64,000 nt of DNA from Devosia sp. (GCF_024707125.1 NZ_JANQAH010000001.1:34909-98908), one strand, 5' to 3'. Numbered from the stretch's first letter, positions 53,933 through 63,210 are shown. Numbers and translations are program-made. Notes: generated from the sequence alone by a model not told the origin.

Positions 53933-55201
53933 TTACCAGGCGTCGCCCTTGAGTTCGGTCAGGTCGGCTTCGAGAACTTCAAGATTCTCGGCAGCAGTAC
54001 CATTGCCCGAAAGCGTGGAGTGCACGGCGCTCCAGAACAGCGAGGAGACCTCGTTGTACTTGACCTGGGTCGGAGCGGACGGGCGCGGCACGGCGTTCTG
54101 GAAGATTTCCTTCCAGGCCGGGATGATCGGCTGGCCTGCAGCGATGTCGGCGTCGTCATAGAGCGCTTCGATCGTGGGCAGGTTGGACTGCATCAGGGCG
54201 CGTTCCTTCTGCACTTCGGACGAGCTCAGATAGAGCGCCAGTTCGATGGCGGCATCCGGATCGGGCGAGTACTTGGAAACGGCAACGTTCCAGCCGCCGA
54301 GAGTGGCAGCCGAGCGGGCTTCCGGACCGTCGCCGGCCGGGAGCGGAGCAACGTCAAACTTGCCGGCAATCGGCGAGTCCGCGCCATTGCCGAGCGAGTA
54401 GGCATAGGGCCAGTTGCGGTGGAACACGGCATTGCCGAGCTGCCAGACGCCGCGGCTTTCTTCTTCCATATAGGCCAGGTTGCCTTCCGGAGAGATGGTG
54501 CCGATCCAGCCAGCAGCCATGTCGATGGCCTTGGCAGCCTGCTCGTTATTGATCGAGATGGTGCCGTCAGCTTCAACGATCTGGCCGCCGCCGAAGGACT
54601 TGACCCATTCAAGCGCATTGCAGGTCAGGCCTTCATAGGCATTGCCCTGGAACAGGAAGCCCCACATTTCGGCGTTGCCGGCAGCGCGTTCCGCATCCAT
54701 GATTTCCTTGGCGGTCGCTTCAAGCTCGGCCCAGGTAGCAGGAACGGTCTTGCCGTACTTTTCCAGCAGGTCCTTGCGGTAGTAGAGCGCCGGAGCGTCG
54801 GTGAAGGCCGGCAGAGCCACGAGCTTGTCGCCCACGGTCTGGGACTCGATGATCGAGGGGAAGTGGTCGCCCACGATATCCTTGGCGGCTTCCGAAAGAT
54901 CGAGGAACTGGTCGGCGAGCTGCGGCGCCCAGATCACGTCGGTCTGGTAGACGTCGATGTCGGTATTGCCGGCAGCCAGCCACAGCTTGTACTGGCCGAA
55001 CTGGTCGGTGGTCGAGGACGGCATCGGAACGATGGTCACCTTGTGACCCGTGTCGGCCTCGAACTTGTCGAGCTGGCCGCGCAGGAACTCAAGGCCCGTG
55101 CCGGTATCGCCGGAAACGATGGAGAGCTCGGCAGCCTGCGCCGCCCCAGCCACCAGCGTCACGCTCGTCAGCATCGCGACAAGCAACTTGTTCAGTGTCA
55201 T
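53933..55201 (-). CDS. thuE: ThuE, trehalose/maltitol-binding periplasmic protein
   Basis: 422 residues. A Sec signal peptide (1-23, ending GAAQA|A) leads to a MalE-like family 1 binding protein (VTIVPMPSSTTDQFGQYKLWL, DVYQTDVIWAP, LPAFTDAPALYYRKDLLEKY). First gene of thuEFGKAB. GGAGG lies 7 bases before the ATG at 55201; the open frame extends far upstream through the promoter by chance. Expression should be controlled by the divergent LacI-type ThuR. Confidence 0.94.
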   Translation of the reverse strand: MTLNKLLVAMLTSVTLVAGAAQAAELSIVSGDTGTGLEFLRGQLDKFEADTGHKVTIVPMPSSTTDQFGQYKLWLAAGNTDIDVYQTDVIWAPQLADQFLDLSEAAKDIVGDHFPSIIESQTVGDKLVALPAFTDAPALYYRKDLLEKYGKTVPATWAELEATAKEIMDAERAAGNAEMWGFLFQGNAYEGLTCNALEWVKSFGGGQIVEADGTISINNEQAAKAIDMAAGWIGTISPEGNLAYMEEESRGVWQLGNAVFHRNWPYAYSLGNGADSPIAGKFDVAPLPAGDGPEARSAATLGGWNVAVSKYSPDPDAAIELALYLSSSEVQKERALMQSNLPTIEALYDDADIAAGQPIIPAWKEIFQNAVPRPSAPTQVKYNEVSSLFWSAVHSTLSGNGTAAENLEVLEADLTELKGDAW

Positions 55202-55687
55202 TGGAAATCCTCCCGAAAGAAACCTTGCGCAGGGAGGCAAAACGGCGCGGCCCAACGCAGCACGCGTGAGCCCGCAATTCCCTCCCCTAAAGCACCCACC
55301 CCACCGTTCACGCCGGCAGATTTTCAAAGCGCTTTGGATGAAAAGGAACCAGAGCCGCAGAAAACTGTCAAGCACCGACCGCGGCCAATTTTCACCATTT
55401 TTGCTCACACCTACAAAATCACATTTATTTTCAATATCTTACAAATTGCAGAACGTCACTTTTGGGCCAAATCGTTAAAATCGATCTGATGTACGCACCT
55501 CAGCCATTTTCAAACTTTGAAGCCCTCTTGCATCAAAAATTGAAATCGCTTTGAATGCACTTTGGAGGAGTTGGGCAAAGGCTCTGGTCAAAGAGCCCTG
55601 CCTGCCCTAATGGCGAGGCGAACACAGCGGCCGCAAGGCCAAGCCCCGGAAAACCGGGCGCCGAAACCATCTGGGCCAGAAGCCGCT
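55202..55687. promoter_or_regulatory. thuE-thuR divergent control region
   Basis: 486 bases, AT-richer than the surroundings around 55400-55550. It contains three LacI-type operator candidates. They are CAAAGCGCTTTG at 55325-55336 (perfect), TTCAAA-C-TTTGAA at 55509-55521 (perfect), and GAAATCGCTTTG at 55542-55553 (10 of 12 to the first). They bracket the space between the two genes, consistent with looping or dual repression by ThuR. Confidence 0.65.
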
Positions 55688-56707
55688 ATGAGATTGAAAG
55701 ACCTTGCCGAGCATCTCGGCCTGTCGCAAACGACGGTGAGCCGCGCGCTCAATGGCTATCCCGAAGTCAAGGAAGCGACGCGTGCGCGTGTTTCCGAGGC
55801 TGCGGCACAGCTTGGCTATCGCCCCAATGCCAGCGCCCTGCGCCTCGCCACCGGCCGCGCCGGCGCCATTGGCCTTGTCCTGCGCGGCGCCGACGAACTC
55901 GGCCCCCACATGTCCGAATTCCTCTCGGGCCTTGGCGGCCGCATGGCAACGCAGGATATCGACATCGTTGTCGCGACCGTCGCCTCGCACCAGGAAGAGC
56001 TGGCCGCCTATCGCCGCCTTGCCGCCAGCCAGCGCGTCGACGCCATGATTCTGCATTCGCCCACGCTCAAGGACGAGCGGGCCGAATTGCTGATGGAGCT
56101 GAAGGTCCCCTTCGTGCTGCATGGCCGCACCAATGTCGCCAAGCCTGTCGCCTGGCTCGACATCGACAATACCGGCGCCCTCGAGCGCGCCACCAGCCAC
56201 CTGCTTGATCTCGGCCACCGCCGCATTGCCCTGCTCAATGGCGTCAAGGGCCGCACCTTTGCCGAGCATCGGGAGCTCGGCTACATGGCCGCCCTCTCGG
56301 CCCGCGGCGTCCCGTTCGATCCGGCATTGATGGGCAATTCAGTCTTCACCGACGAAGTCGCCTTCCGCATGGCCCAGTCCATGCTCGAGCTCCGCCCCCG
56401 CCCCACGGCCTTTCTGGCCGGCTCGATGATGACCGCCCTCGGCGTCTTCCGCGCCATCCGCCAAGCCGGCATGCAATTGGGCACCGACGTCTCCATGATC
56501 GCCCATGACGACGTTTTCCCCTATCTCAACGCCGACAACATGTACCCCACCATGTCGACGACCCGTTCCTCCATCCGCCAGGCCGGCGAACGCATGGCCG
56601 AACTGCTGCTGCAACTGTTGGGCGGCAAGCCGGTCGCCGACATTCATGAGCTCTGGCCGGTAGAACTGGTGCTGCGCGAAAGCTCCGGGCCGGCGCCGCT
56701 GTTTTAG
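55688..56707 (+). CDS. thuR: ThuR, LacI-family regulator of the thu operon
   Basis: 339 residues. LacI helix-turn-helix at 1-25 (MRLKDLAEHLGLSQTTVSRALNG is the whole motif, with hinge TRARVSEAAAQLGYRPNASA). A periplasmic-binding-type effector domain follows. The ATG at 55688 puts the HTH at the very N-terminus, as usual. Divergent from thuE as in Sinorhizobium. The inducer is probably a transported disaccharide or its keto form. Confidence 0.92.
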   Translation: MRLKDLAEHLGLSQTTVSRALNGYPEVKEATRARVSEAAAQLGYRPNASALRLATGRAGAIGLVLRGADELGPHMSEFLSGLGGRMATQDIDIVVATVASHQEELAAYRRLAASQRVDAMILHSPTLKDERAELLMELKVPFVLHGRTNVAKPVAWLDIDNTGALERATSHLLDLGHRRIALLNGVKGRTFAEHRELGYMAALSARGVPFDPALMGNSVFTDEVAFRMAQSMLELRPRPTAFLAGSMMTALGVFRAIRQAGMQLGTDVSMIAHDDVFPYLNADNMYPTMSTTRSSIRQAGERMAELLLQLLGGKPVADIHELWPVELVLRESSGPAPLF

Positions 56708-56761
56708 GGCGCCAAATGCCTAGCCGCTTGCCCTTGGCGCGAGCGCTCCGCCCGTCTCAAT

Positions 56762-56845
56762 CGTCACGCTCGGGCTTGACCCGAGGGCTCTGCACTACCA
56801 ACCATGACCAAGTGAAGCGTCCTCGGGTCAAGCCCGAGGATGACG
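56762..56845. repeat. Palindromic repeat after thuR
   Basis: CGTCACGCTCGGGCTTGACC... and ...GGTCAAGCCCGAGGATGACG form a two-armed element with a CTCGGGCTTGACCCGAG stem and GTCA...TGAC ends. It lies between the converging thuR and sulfotransferase genes and may also end transcription. Confidence 0.75.
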
Positions 56846-56866
56846 TTCGGTGGCTGAATCAAAACC

Positions 56867-57598
56867 TCACGCCCCGAGCCTAAACCCCTTCATCCGCTCA
56901 TAAAACGGCCGTGCTTCATCCGCGATCTGAGCTAGCCGATCCGGCAGCGGCCCAATCTCGTCGGGCGGCGAAAACCCGGTGCTATTGTAGACAGCATTGT
57001 ACCAATGGCCCCCCCACACCCCATCTTCCGCATGCGGCCCTTTCGGCCAGCTCAGCATGGCCGGATCCCAATCCAGCCCCACCGCCGCACAAAGCGCCGG
57101 CAGCATCCCCTCCGGATTGCGCCTGATATCGTCGCTATCCACGACCACCGGCGCCGTCCCAGTCCTTTGCGCCACCCGGTCGAACAGCATCGCCTGCCCT
57201 TCGAACCCGATATCGGCCAGCGTCACGCTCTCCCGCTTCTGCGCATAGGACGCCAACACCCGCTCCGGCGATCGCAGCAGGAACACATTGGTGACCTCAT
57301 CCATCCAGTCGAGCGGAAAGCCCTCAACCATGTGATGGCTCATATGCTTCTGATACCAGACGGCCTTGCCCCCCGGTACCGGCCCCAGGATATGCCGCAC
57401 CACCGCATCCGGGTCCTGCGGCTGCGAGGCCAGAACCTCCTCCTGCATGGGATGAACCAGCCCCGTCGCTTTGAGATAGGCCGCATAAAACGGCTCATCA
57501 CTCACAAAACTATCTGCCCGCGAGGAAAAGCTGCGCATCATCGCCGTGGAAAGGTTCCGCGGCCCCGACCACATGGCAATCCTTCTTACTTCGCTCAT
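56867..57598 (-). CDS. Sulfotransferase-like P-loop protein
   Basis: 243 residues. The N-terminal MWSGPRNLSTAMMRSF resembles the PAPS 5'-phosphosulfate loop of sulfotransferases, followed by DEPFYA and FLLRSPERVLASY (3'-phosphate-type region). Its ATG overlaps the stop of the class IV aminotransferase gene (ATGA). The same two domains occur fused in some eukaryotic and bacterial proteins annotated as branched-chain-aminotransferase-like. The acceptor is unknown; an amino acid or its keto acid derivative is conceivable. Confidence 0.7.
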   Translation of the reverse strand: MSEVRRIAMWSGPRNLSTAMMRSFSSRADSFVSDEPFYAAYLKATGLVHPMQEEVLASQPQDPDAVVRHILGPVPGGKAVWYQKHMSHHMVEGFPLDWMDEVTNVFLLRSPERVLASYAQKRESVTLADIGFEGQAMLFDRVAQRTGTAPVVVDSDDIRRNPEGMLPALCAAVGLDWDPAMLSWPKGPHAEDGVWGGHWYNAVYNSTGFSPPDEIGPLPDRLAQIADEARPFYERMKGFRLGA

Positions 57599-58524
57599 GG
57601 CCGGAACGTCTCCGCCTCGATCAGCTCCCGATAAAGCCCGGCCAGCCGCGCCGTCATCTCGCCCGGAATGGGCCCCGGCCCCTTCAGCGGATGCCCCATC
57701 CGCCGCCCATCCACCTCACGCACCGACGTAAGTCCCGCAAACGTGCCGGTCACAAAGGCCTCATCCGCCCCATAAACATCCGTCAGCGAGAAATTCTTCT
57801 GCCGCACGGTGATCCCCGCAGCTTCCGCGACCCGGATGATATTCCCGCGCGTAATCCCCCCGAGGCAGTAATCCCCGGTGGAGGTCCAGACCTCGCCCCG
57901 CCGCACAATGAAGAAATGCGTCGAGTTACACGTCGCCACAAACCCCTGCGGGTCCAGCATCAGCGCCTCATCCGCCCCCGCCTTCGCCGCCTGAATACAC
58001 GCCTGGATGCAATTGAGCTTCGAGTGCGAGTTGAGCTTCTGGTCCTGCATATCCGGCGCCGTACGACGGATCGTCGAGGTGAAGAGCGAAATCCCATCCG
58101 GCTTTGGCGACGGCGCCTTGTATTCGGGAATGATGACAATGGTCGCATCGCCAATCGTCACCCGCGGGTCCTGATAAGGCGTCGCCTTGATCCCGCGCGT
58201 CACCATCAGCCTGATATGCACGCCATCGGTCATGCCATTGGCGGCAAGACAATCAAAAATCCGCTTCACCAATTCGTCCGGCGTCAGCCCCACCGAAAAA
58301 TCGAGCGTTTTCGCCCCTTCATAAAGCCGCTCAAGATGCGCCCAGAGAAACGGAATACCGCCCTTGTGCAGCCGCAGCCCCTCCCAAACGCCATCGCCCA
58401 AAACGAACCCGGAATCGAAAACGGACACGACCGCCTTGTCGCGCGGCATCAGCTGGTCGTTGACGGCAATAAGAATGGAAGCATTGCGCGGATCGTCCGC
58501 ATAGGCATGAACGCCATAGGCCAT
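57595..58524 (-). CDS. Class IV (branched-chain/D-amino acid-type) aminotransferase
   Basis: 309 residues, PLP fold type IV. Visible are FDSGFVLGDGVWEGLRL (substrate and phosphate contacts), the PLP Lys region QKLNSHSKLNCIQA (Lys in NSHSKL), the Glu-containing ADEALMLDPQGFVATCNSTHFF, and GGITRGNIIRVAE binding the PLP phosphate. The substrate is not determined. The ATG at 58524 gives the family N-terminus; an ATG at 58563 has GAGGAG too close. It is coupled to the sulfotransferase-like gene. Confidence 0.85.
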   Translation of the reverse strand: MAYGVHAYADDPRNASILIAVNDQLMPRDKAVVSVFDSGFVLGDGVWEGLRLHKGGIPFLWAHLERLYEGAKTLDFSVGLTPDELVKRIFDCLAANGMTDGVHIRLMVTRGIKATPYQDPRVTIGDATIVIIPEYKAPSPKPDGISLFTSTIRRTAPDMQDQKLNSHSKLNCIQACIQAAKAGADEALMLDPQGFVATCNSTHFFIVRRGEVWTSTGDYCLGGITRGNIIRVAEAAGITVRQKNFSLTDVYGADEAFVTGTFAGLTSVREVDGRRMGHPLKGPGPIPGEMTARLAGLYRELIEAETFRP

Positions 58525-58631
58525 CAGAGTAGGCTTTCTATTCGTTAGACGCGCCGGAAACATCTCCTCTCAGGCCGCCGGTGTCGAGTGCCGAGTTTAT
58601 GCTTCAGCCCACGCGTGCACTTCTTCCCCAC

Positions 58632-58754
58632 CCACCGGCTGTCACCCCGGCGAAGGCCGGGGCCCATCCCCCGCCGCGCGAAAACCCCGAAAGTGCAGAT
58701 GAGGCGACATCATCTCAGGATGGGCCCCGGCCTTCGCCGGGGTGACGCCGGTGG
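58632..58754. repeat. Palindromic repeat, CCCCGG type
   Basis: CCACCGGCTGTCACCCCGGC... and ...CGGGGTGACGCCGGTGG are inverted copies, each folding as CCCCGGC-GAAG-GCCGGGG, with a longer spacer of about 50 bases. Same GTCA...TGAC ends as the other elements. Confidence 0.8.
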
Positions 58755-58936
58755 TGGTCGTTGGCTTCTGTTTCCTTCGCCCAATCCACCTTCAAACCGA
58801 AATTTTTGACCATCTGGACGAAACTGTCACAATTGGGCAATCTCCCCTTGCGGCTGGGAGGACGCGAGCAGATGGGCAGATAGGCGCAATATACTGGTGT
58901 TGCGGCAAGTATCGCCCGCTCACGGGCGACGCCTCG

Positions 58937-58965
58937 CCGTCATACAACTGTCATTGCACTGTCAT
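58937..58965 (+). promoter_or_regulatory. Triple PHO box (PhoB binding site)
   Basis: Three 7-base units at an 11-base period: CCGTCAT, four bases, CTGTCAT, four bases, CTGTCAT. The last two match the PhoB consensus perfectly (58948-58965). The site lies 82 bases before the ATG of the binding-protein gene, so phosphate-starvation control of the operon is likely. Confidence 0.8.
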
Positions 58966-59046
58966 GCCGCCCCTCTACTCCCTCGCCCGTTCGCAGCGGC
59001 TCTCCCCGTGGGAAAGCCCGCGACTGCTCATTCAGGGAGACAAAGA

Positions 59047-60156
59047 ATGACGTTCAAGTCTGCGCTGACCACCTCGGTTTCGCTTCTCACCGTGCTCAGC
59101 TTCGCGGCTCCGACTTTCGCCCAAACCGATCTGGCAGCGCTCTACGAAGCCGCCAAGACCGAAGGCCAGCTGACCGTGATCGCCCTGCCCCATTCCTGGT
59201 GCAACTATGGCGGCGTGATCGAAGGTTTCAAGGCCAAGTATCCTGGCATCGCCGTCAATGAACTGAACCCCGACGCCGGTTCGGCCGACGAGCTCGAAGC
59301 CGTCCGCGCCAACAAGGGCAATACCGGCCCGCAGGCCCCCGACGTCCTCGACATCGGTCTCGCCTTTGGCCCGCAGGCCAAGGACGAAGGCCTGCTGCAG
59401 GCCTACAAGGTCTCGACCTGGGACGAAATCCCGGACGATGCCAAGGACGCTGATGGCTTCTGGTACGGCGACTACTATGGCGTGCTCGCCTTCGGCATCA
59501 ACAAGGACATCATCACCGGCGACAACCCCACTTCCTGGGCTGACCTGAACAAGGACGAGTTCGCCAACTCCGTCGCTCTGGCTGGTGATCCGCGTACTGC
59601 CAACAACGCCATCATGTCGGTCTTCGCCGCTGGTCTGTCGACCGGTGCCGCTCAGGACGCTGCTGCCCAGGCAGGCCTTGAATACTTCAAGGCCCTCAAC
59701 GACAAGGGCAACTTCGTCCCGGTCGACGCTGAAGCTGCCGCCATTGCCCAGGGCACGACCCCGATCGCCATCAACTGGGACTACAACCTGCTCGCCGCTC
59801 GCGACAACCTCAACGGCAACCCGCCGATCGAAGTCGTCGTGCCGTCCGACGGCGTTGTTGCCGGCGTCTACGTCCAGGCTATCTCGGCCTTCGCACCCCA
59901 CCCGAACTCTGCCAAGCTCTGGATGGAATACCTCTATTCCGACGAAGGTCAGCTCGGCTGGCTCGCTGGCTACTGCCACCCGATCCGCTTCAACGCCCTC
60001 GCCGAAGCCGGCAAGCTCCCGGCCGACCTGATGGCCAAGCTCCCGGCTGCCGAAAACTACGCCAAGGCCGTGTTCCCCTCGATCGAAGAGCAGAACACCA
60101 ACAAGGCCACCATCACCGGCGGCTGGGACAGCACCGTCGGCGCTTCGGTTCAGTAA
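59047..60156 (+). CDS. ABC transporter substrate-binding protein (PhoB-regulated)
   Basis: 369 residues. A Sec signal peptide (1-25, ending APTFA|Q) precedes a type II periplasmic binding fold of the iron/spermidine/phosphonate group (AAKTEGQLTVIALPHSWCNYGG, GWYGDYY-like GFWYGDYYGVLAFGINKD, NWDYNLLAARDN). The perfect PHO box upstream points to a phosphorus-containing ligand such as a phosphonate or phosphodiester; iron or polyamine remain possible. GGGAG lies 8 bases before the ATG at 59047. A palindromic element separates it from the permease genes. Confidence 0.85.
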   Translation: MTFKSALTTSVSLLTVLSFAAPTFAQTDLAALYEAAKTEGQLTVIALPHSWCNYGGVIEGFKAKYPGIAVNELNPDAGSADELEAVRANKGNTGPQAPDVLDIGLAFGPQAKDEGLLQAYKVSTWDEIPDDAKDADGFWYGDYYGVLAFGINKDIITGDNPTSWADLNKDEFANSVALAGDPRTANNAIMSVFAAGLSTGAAQDAAAQAGLEYFKALNDKGNFVPVDAEAAAIAQGTTPIAINWDYNLLAARDNLNGNPPIEVVVPSDGVVAGVYVQAISAFAPHPNSAKLWMEYLYSDEGQLGWLAGYCHPIRFNALAEAGKLPADLMAKLPAAENYAKAVFPSIEEQNTNKATITGGWDSTVGASVQ

Positions 60157-60193
60157 GCTCCAGTCCAGCGCCGTGGGGGTGGAAACTCCCACG

Positions 60194-60265
60194 GCGTCAT
60201 TCCCGCGAAAGCGGGAATCCCTCCCTCTCCACGCAGAGAGATTCCCGCTTTCGCGGGAATGACGC
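60194..60265. repeat. Palindromic repeat between binding-protein and permease genes
   Basis: GCGTCATTCCCGCGAAAGCG... and its perfect inverted copy ending ...TTTCGCGGGAATGACGC. It sits within the ABC operon, where the two stems may set a higher level of the binding protein than of the permeases. Confidence 0.85.
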
Positions 60266-60281
60266 GGCTGAAAGGCGTCAT

Positions 60282-61166
60282 ATGTCGAGCATCGACCTGC
60301 CCGGTTCCAAACCACCCCGCCGCATCCCCTGGGACTCCCTCGCGGTTCTCCCCTTCGTCATCTTCGCGGTGATGTTCCTCTTCCTGCCCACGCTCTCGCT
60401 GATGGGCGCCGCCTTCACCGACCGTGCCGGCAATTTCACCCTCGATAACATCGCCGGCCTCTTCACCGACCAGATCATGGCCGCCTACTGGATTTCGATC
60501 CGGATTTCTGGCGCCTCCGCCATTCTCGGCGCGCTGATCGGCCTCGCCATCACCCTCGCCATCATCCGCGGAAAGCTGCCCCAGGGCCTGCGCTCCGCCG
60601 TAATGACCTTTTCCGGCGTCGCCTCCAATTTCGCCGGCGTCCCCCTGGCCTTCGCCTTCATCGCCACCCTCGGACGCCTCGGCCTTGTCACCATCGTCAT
60701 CCGCACGCTGTTCGACTTCGACATCTATCGCCAGGGCGGCTTCAACCTCTTCTCCTTCTGGGGCCTGACCCTCACCTATCTCTACTTCCAGATCCCCCTG
60801 ATGGTCCTGACCATCGCGCCCGCCGTCGACGGCCTCAAAAAGGAATGGAACGAAGCCGCCCAGACCCTCGGCGCCAATGCCTGGCAGTTCTGGCGCTATA
60901 TCGGCTTCCCCATCCTCTGGCCGTCCGTCCTCGGCACCCTGTCGCTGCTCTTCGCCAATGCCTTCGGCGCCATCGCCACCGCCTGGGCGCTCACCGGTTC
61001 GAACCTCAACATCGTCACCGTGCTGCTCTACAACCAGATCCGCGGCGATGCCCTCCAAAACCCCGGCCTCGGCGCCGCGCTGGCTTTGGGCATGATCGTC
61101 ATCACCTCGCTCGCCAACGTCATCTATCTCGTTGTCGCCGCCCGCGCCGAAAGGTGGATGAAATGA
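60282..61166 (+). CDS. ABC transporter permease (first)
   Basis: 294 residues, PotB/ThiP-like with six helices. A polar N-terminus ends in RRIPWDS, and the EAA loop is NEAAQTLGANAWQFWRYIGFP. It follows the binding-protein gene by 125 bases filled by a palindromic element, and its stop overlaps the second permease (ATGA). Confidence 0.9.
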   Translation: MSSIDLPGSKPPRRIPWDSLAVLPFVIFAVMFLFLPTLSLMGAAFTDRAGNFTLDNIAGLFTDQIMAAYWISIRISGASAILGALIGLAITLAIIRGKLPQGLRSAVMTFSGVASNFAGVPLAFAFIATLGRLGLVTIVIRTLFDFDIYRQGGFNLFSFWGLTLTYLYFQIPLMVLTIAPAVDGLKKEWNEAAQTLGANAWQFWRYIGFPILWPSVLGTLSLLFANAFGAIATAWALTGSNLNIVTVLLYNQIRGDALQNPGLGAALALGMIVITSLANVIYLVVAARAERWMK

Positions 61167-61954
61167 AGTCCGACAAGTTCTGGGCCTGGCTGGTCTTCAT
61201 CCTCGGCGGCGCCTATTTCATCGTCCCGCTCGCCGCCACCTTCGAATTCTCCCTGCGCATGCGCCGCGGCACCTATTCCTTCGACGCCTATGCCTCGGTC
61301 TTCGCCGACCCCTATTTCGCCTCGAGCTTCACTTACTCAGTCGTCGTCGGCCTCTTCACCATCATCGTTGGCATCCTCGTCGTGGTCCCCGCGGTCTATT
61401 TCGTCCGCCTGCGCATGCCCTGGCTGCGCCCCTTCATGGAATTCGTCACCCTCCTGCCGCTGGTCATCCCCGCGCTGGTGCTCGTCTATGGCTATATCCG
61501 CCTCTACGGCTCCTCCTCGCTGATCCCCTTCACCGGCTCCGTCCTCGGCACCGATATCCTGCTCACCTGCGCCTATGTCACCCTCGCCCTGCCCTACATG
61601 TACCGGGCCGTCGACAACGGCATGCGCACCATCGACATCGGCACCCTGACCGAAGCCGCCCAGATCGCCGGCGCCAACCAGCTCCAGATCATCGGCCAGA
61701 TCATCCTGCCCAATATTCTCGTCGCCATCCTCTCCGGCGCCTTCCTGACCTTCGCCATCGTCATCGGCGAATTCACCATTGCGAGCCTGCTCAATCGGCC
61801 GGCCTTCGGCCCCTATCTCGTCGGCATCGGCACCAATCGCGCCTATGAGCCCGCCGCACTCGCCATCATCTCCTTCATCATCACTTGGGGCGCCATGGGC
61901 ATGATCAACGTGCTCGGCCGCTTCGCCCCCCGCACTTCCGCCAGGACCGACTGA
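61163..61954 (+). CDS. ABC transporter permease (second)
   Basis: 263 residues, PotC-like with six helices. The EAA loop is TEAAQIAGANQLQIIGQIILP. The ATG at 61163 overlaps the first permease's stop; the longer open frame upstream is out of the family. Forms a heterodimer channel with the preceding protein. Confidence 0.9.
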   Translation: MKSDKFWAWLVFILGGAYFIVPLAATFEFSLRMRRGTYSFDAYASVFADPYFASSFTYSVVVGLFTIIVGILVVVPAVYFVRLRMPWLRPFMEFVTLLPLVIPALVLVYGYIRLYGSSSLIPFTGSVLGTDILLTCAYVTLALPYMYRAVDNGMRTIDIGTLTEAAQIAGANQLQIIGQIILPNILVAILSGAFLTFAIVIGEFTIASLLNRPAFGPYLVGIGTNRAYEPAALAIISFIITWGAMGMINVLGRFAPRTSARTD

Positions 61955-61956
61955 CC

Positions 61957-62940
61957 ATGGCCGCCTTCCTCGAAGTCCAGAACCTCGTCAAATCCTTCGG
62001 CACCAATACGGTCGTGAAGGGCGTCAACTTCGCCTTCGAAAAGGGCGAGTTCATCTCGCTCCTCGGCCCCTCCGGCTGCGGCAAGACCACGATCCTCCGG
62101 ATGATCGCCGGCTTCGAACGCCCCACCTCCGGCTCCATCCGCGTCGATGGCGAAGAAATCACGCATCTGAAGCCCAACCAGCGCAAGCTCGGCATGGTCT
62201 TCCAAGCCTACGCCCTCTTCCCGAACCTGACCGTTGGCGACAACATCGCCTTTGGCCTGAAAATCGCCGGCATGCCCGCCGACCAACGTCGCGCCCGCGT
62301 TGAGGAAATGCTCAAACTCATCGGCTTGCCCGGTTTTGAAAAGCGCTTCCCCTATGAAATGTCCGGCGGCCAGCAGCAGCGCGTCGCCCTCGCCCGCGCC
62401 ATCGCGCCCAAACCGCGCCTCCTCCTCCTCGACGAACCGCTCTCTGCGCTCGACGCAAAGATCCGCGTCTCCCTCCGCGAAGAAATCCGCGCCATCCAGC
62501 AGGACCTGGGCATCACCACCGTCTTCGTCACCCACGATCAGGAAGAGGCCATGTCCATCTCCGATCGCATCGTGGTCATGAACGCAGGCAATCTCGACCA
62601 GACCGGCTCGCCCCACGAAATCTACAACCGCCCCTCGACCCGCTTCGTCGCCACCTTCGTCGGCCAGCTCAACACGCTCCCCGAAGCCAGTTTCGGCCCC
62701 AACCGCGCCATCCGCCCCGAGCTGATTTCCCTCACCCCGCGCCCCGAAACCGACACGACCCTGACCGGTACCATCTCCGACGTCGGCTTCCTCGGCTCCG
62801 TCGTCCGCCTCCGCGTCGACGTCGCCGGCACCCCCATCAGCATCGACACTTTTAATAGCCACGCCCTCACCCCACCCCAGCGCGGCGACACGGTTACGCT
62901 GCACCTGGCCGCCAAGGACGTGCTGACGCTGGGGGCGTAG
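61957..62940 (+). CDS. ABC transporter ATPase (PotA/FbpC-like)
   Basis: 327 residues. Walker A GPSGCGKTT, Q-loop VFQAYALFPNLTV, signature MSGGQQQR, Walker B LLLLDEPLSALD, H-loop VTHDQEEA. A short TOBE-type regulatory domain fills about 240-327. It starts two bases after the second permease's stop and completes the four-gene importer. Confidence 0.93.
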   Translation: MAAFLEVQNLVKSFGTNTVVKGVNFAFEKGEFISLLGPSGCGKTTILRMIAGFERPTSGSIRVDGEEITHLKPNQRKLGMVFQAYALFPNLTVGDNIAFGLKIAGMPADQRRARVEEMLKLIGLPGFEKRFPYEMSGGQQQRVALARAIAPKPRLLLLDEPLSALDAKIRVSLREEIRAIQQDLGITTVFVTHDQEEAMSISDRIVVMNAGNLDQTGSPHEIYNRPSTRFVATFVGQLNTLPEASFGPNRAIRPELISLTPRPETDTTLTGTISDVGFLGSVVRLRVDVAGTPISIDTFNSHALTPPQRGDTVTLHLAAKDVLTLGA

Positions 62941-62968
62941 TTCCCGCCCAGCAGCCCCACCCTTCCAT

Positions 62969-63098
62969 CGTCATTGCCGGGCTTGTCCCGGCAATCCATC
63001 TGGCACCAGCGCCTCTCTCTTTCCACGGTGTCATTCCCGCGAAAGCGGGAACCCCTGTTTGCGAAACGGAGATTCCCGCTTTCGCGGGAATGACACCG
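62969..63098. repeat. Half-element plus complete palindromic repeat before sseA
   Basis: A CGTCATTGCCGGGCTTGTCC half (62969-63000) is followed by a full two-armed GTCATTCCCGC element (63026-63098, arms CGGTGTCATTCCCGC... and ...GCGGGAATGACACCG). They occupy most of the 270-base gap. Confidence 0.8.
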
Positions 63099-63210
63099 AG
63101 ATTGGGGCGGCACGTCTGCCCACACCCGAACTACGCACCTTCCTAAATACCCTTTGACCACCCACCCCGCCCCGGCCCATTCTCCCGCCAACACAACCGG
63201 GAATCGCGCC

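Larger units (their letters stand above)
58525..59046. other. 522-base control region upstream of the PHO-box ABC operon
   Basis: Contains a large palindromic element (58632-58754) and a triple PHO box (58937-58965). No gene was seen. The region serves as leader for both the divergent aminotransferase and the ABC operon. Confidence 0.6.

Noticed and set aside
58824..58830. Additional PHO unit upstream of the ABC operon
   Set aside because: Single CTGTCAC without a second unit at the 11-base period; the real box is at 58937-58965.
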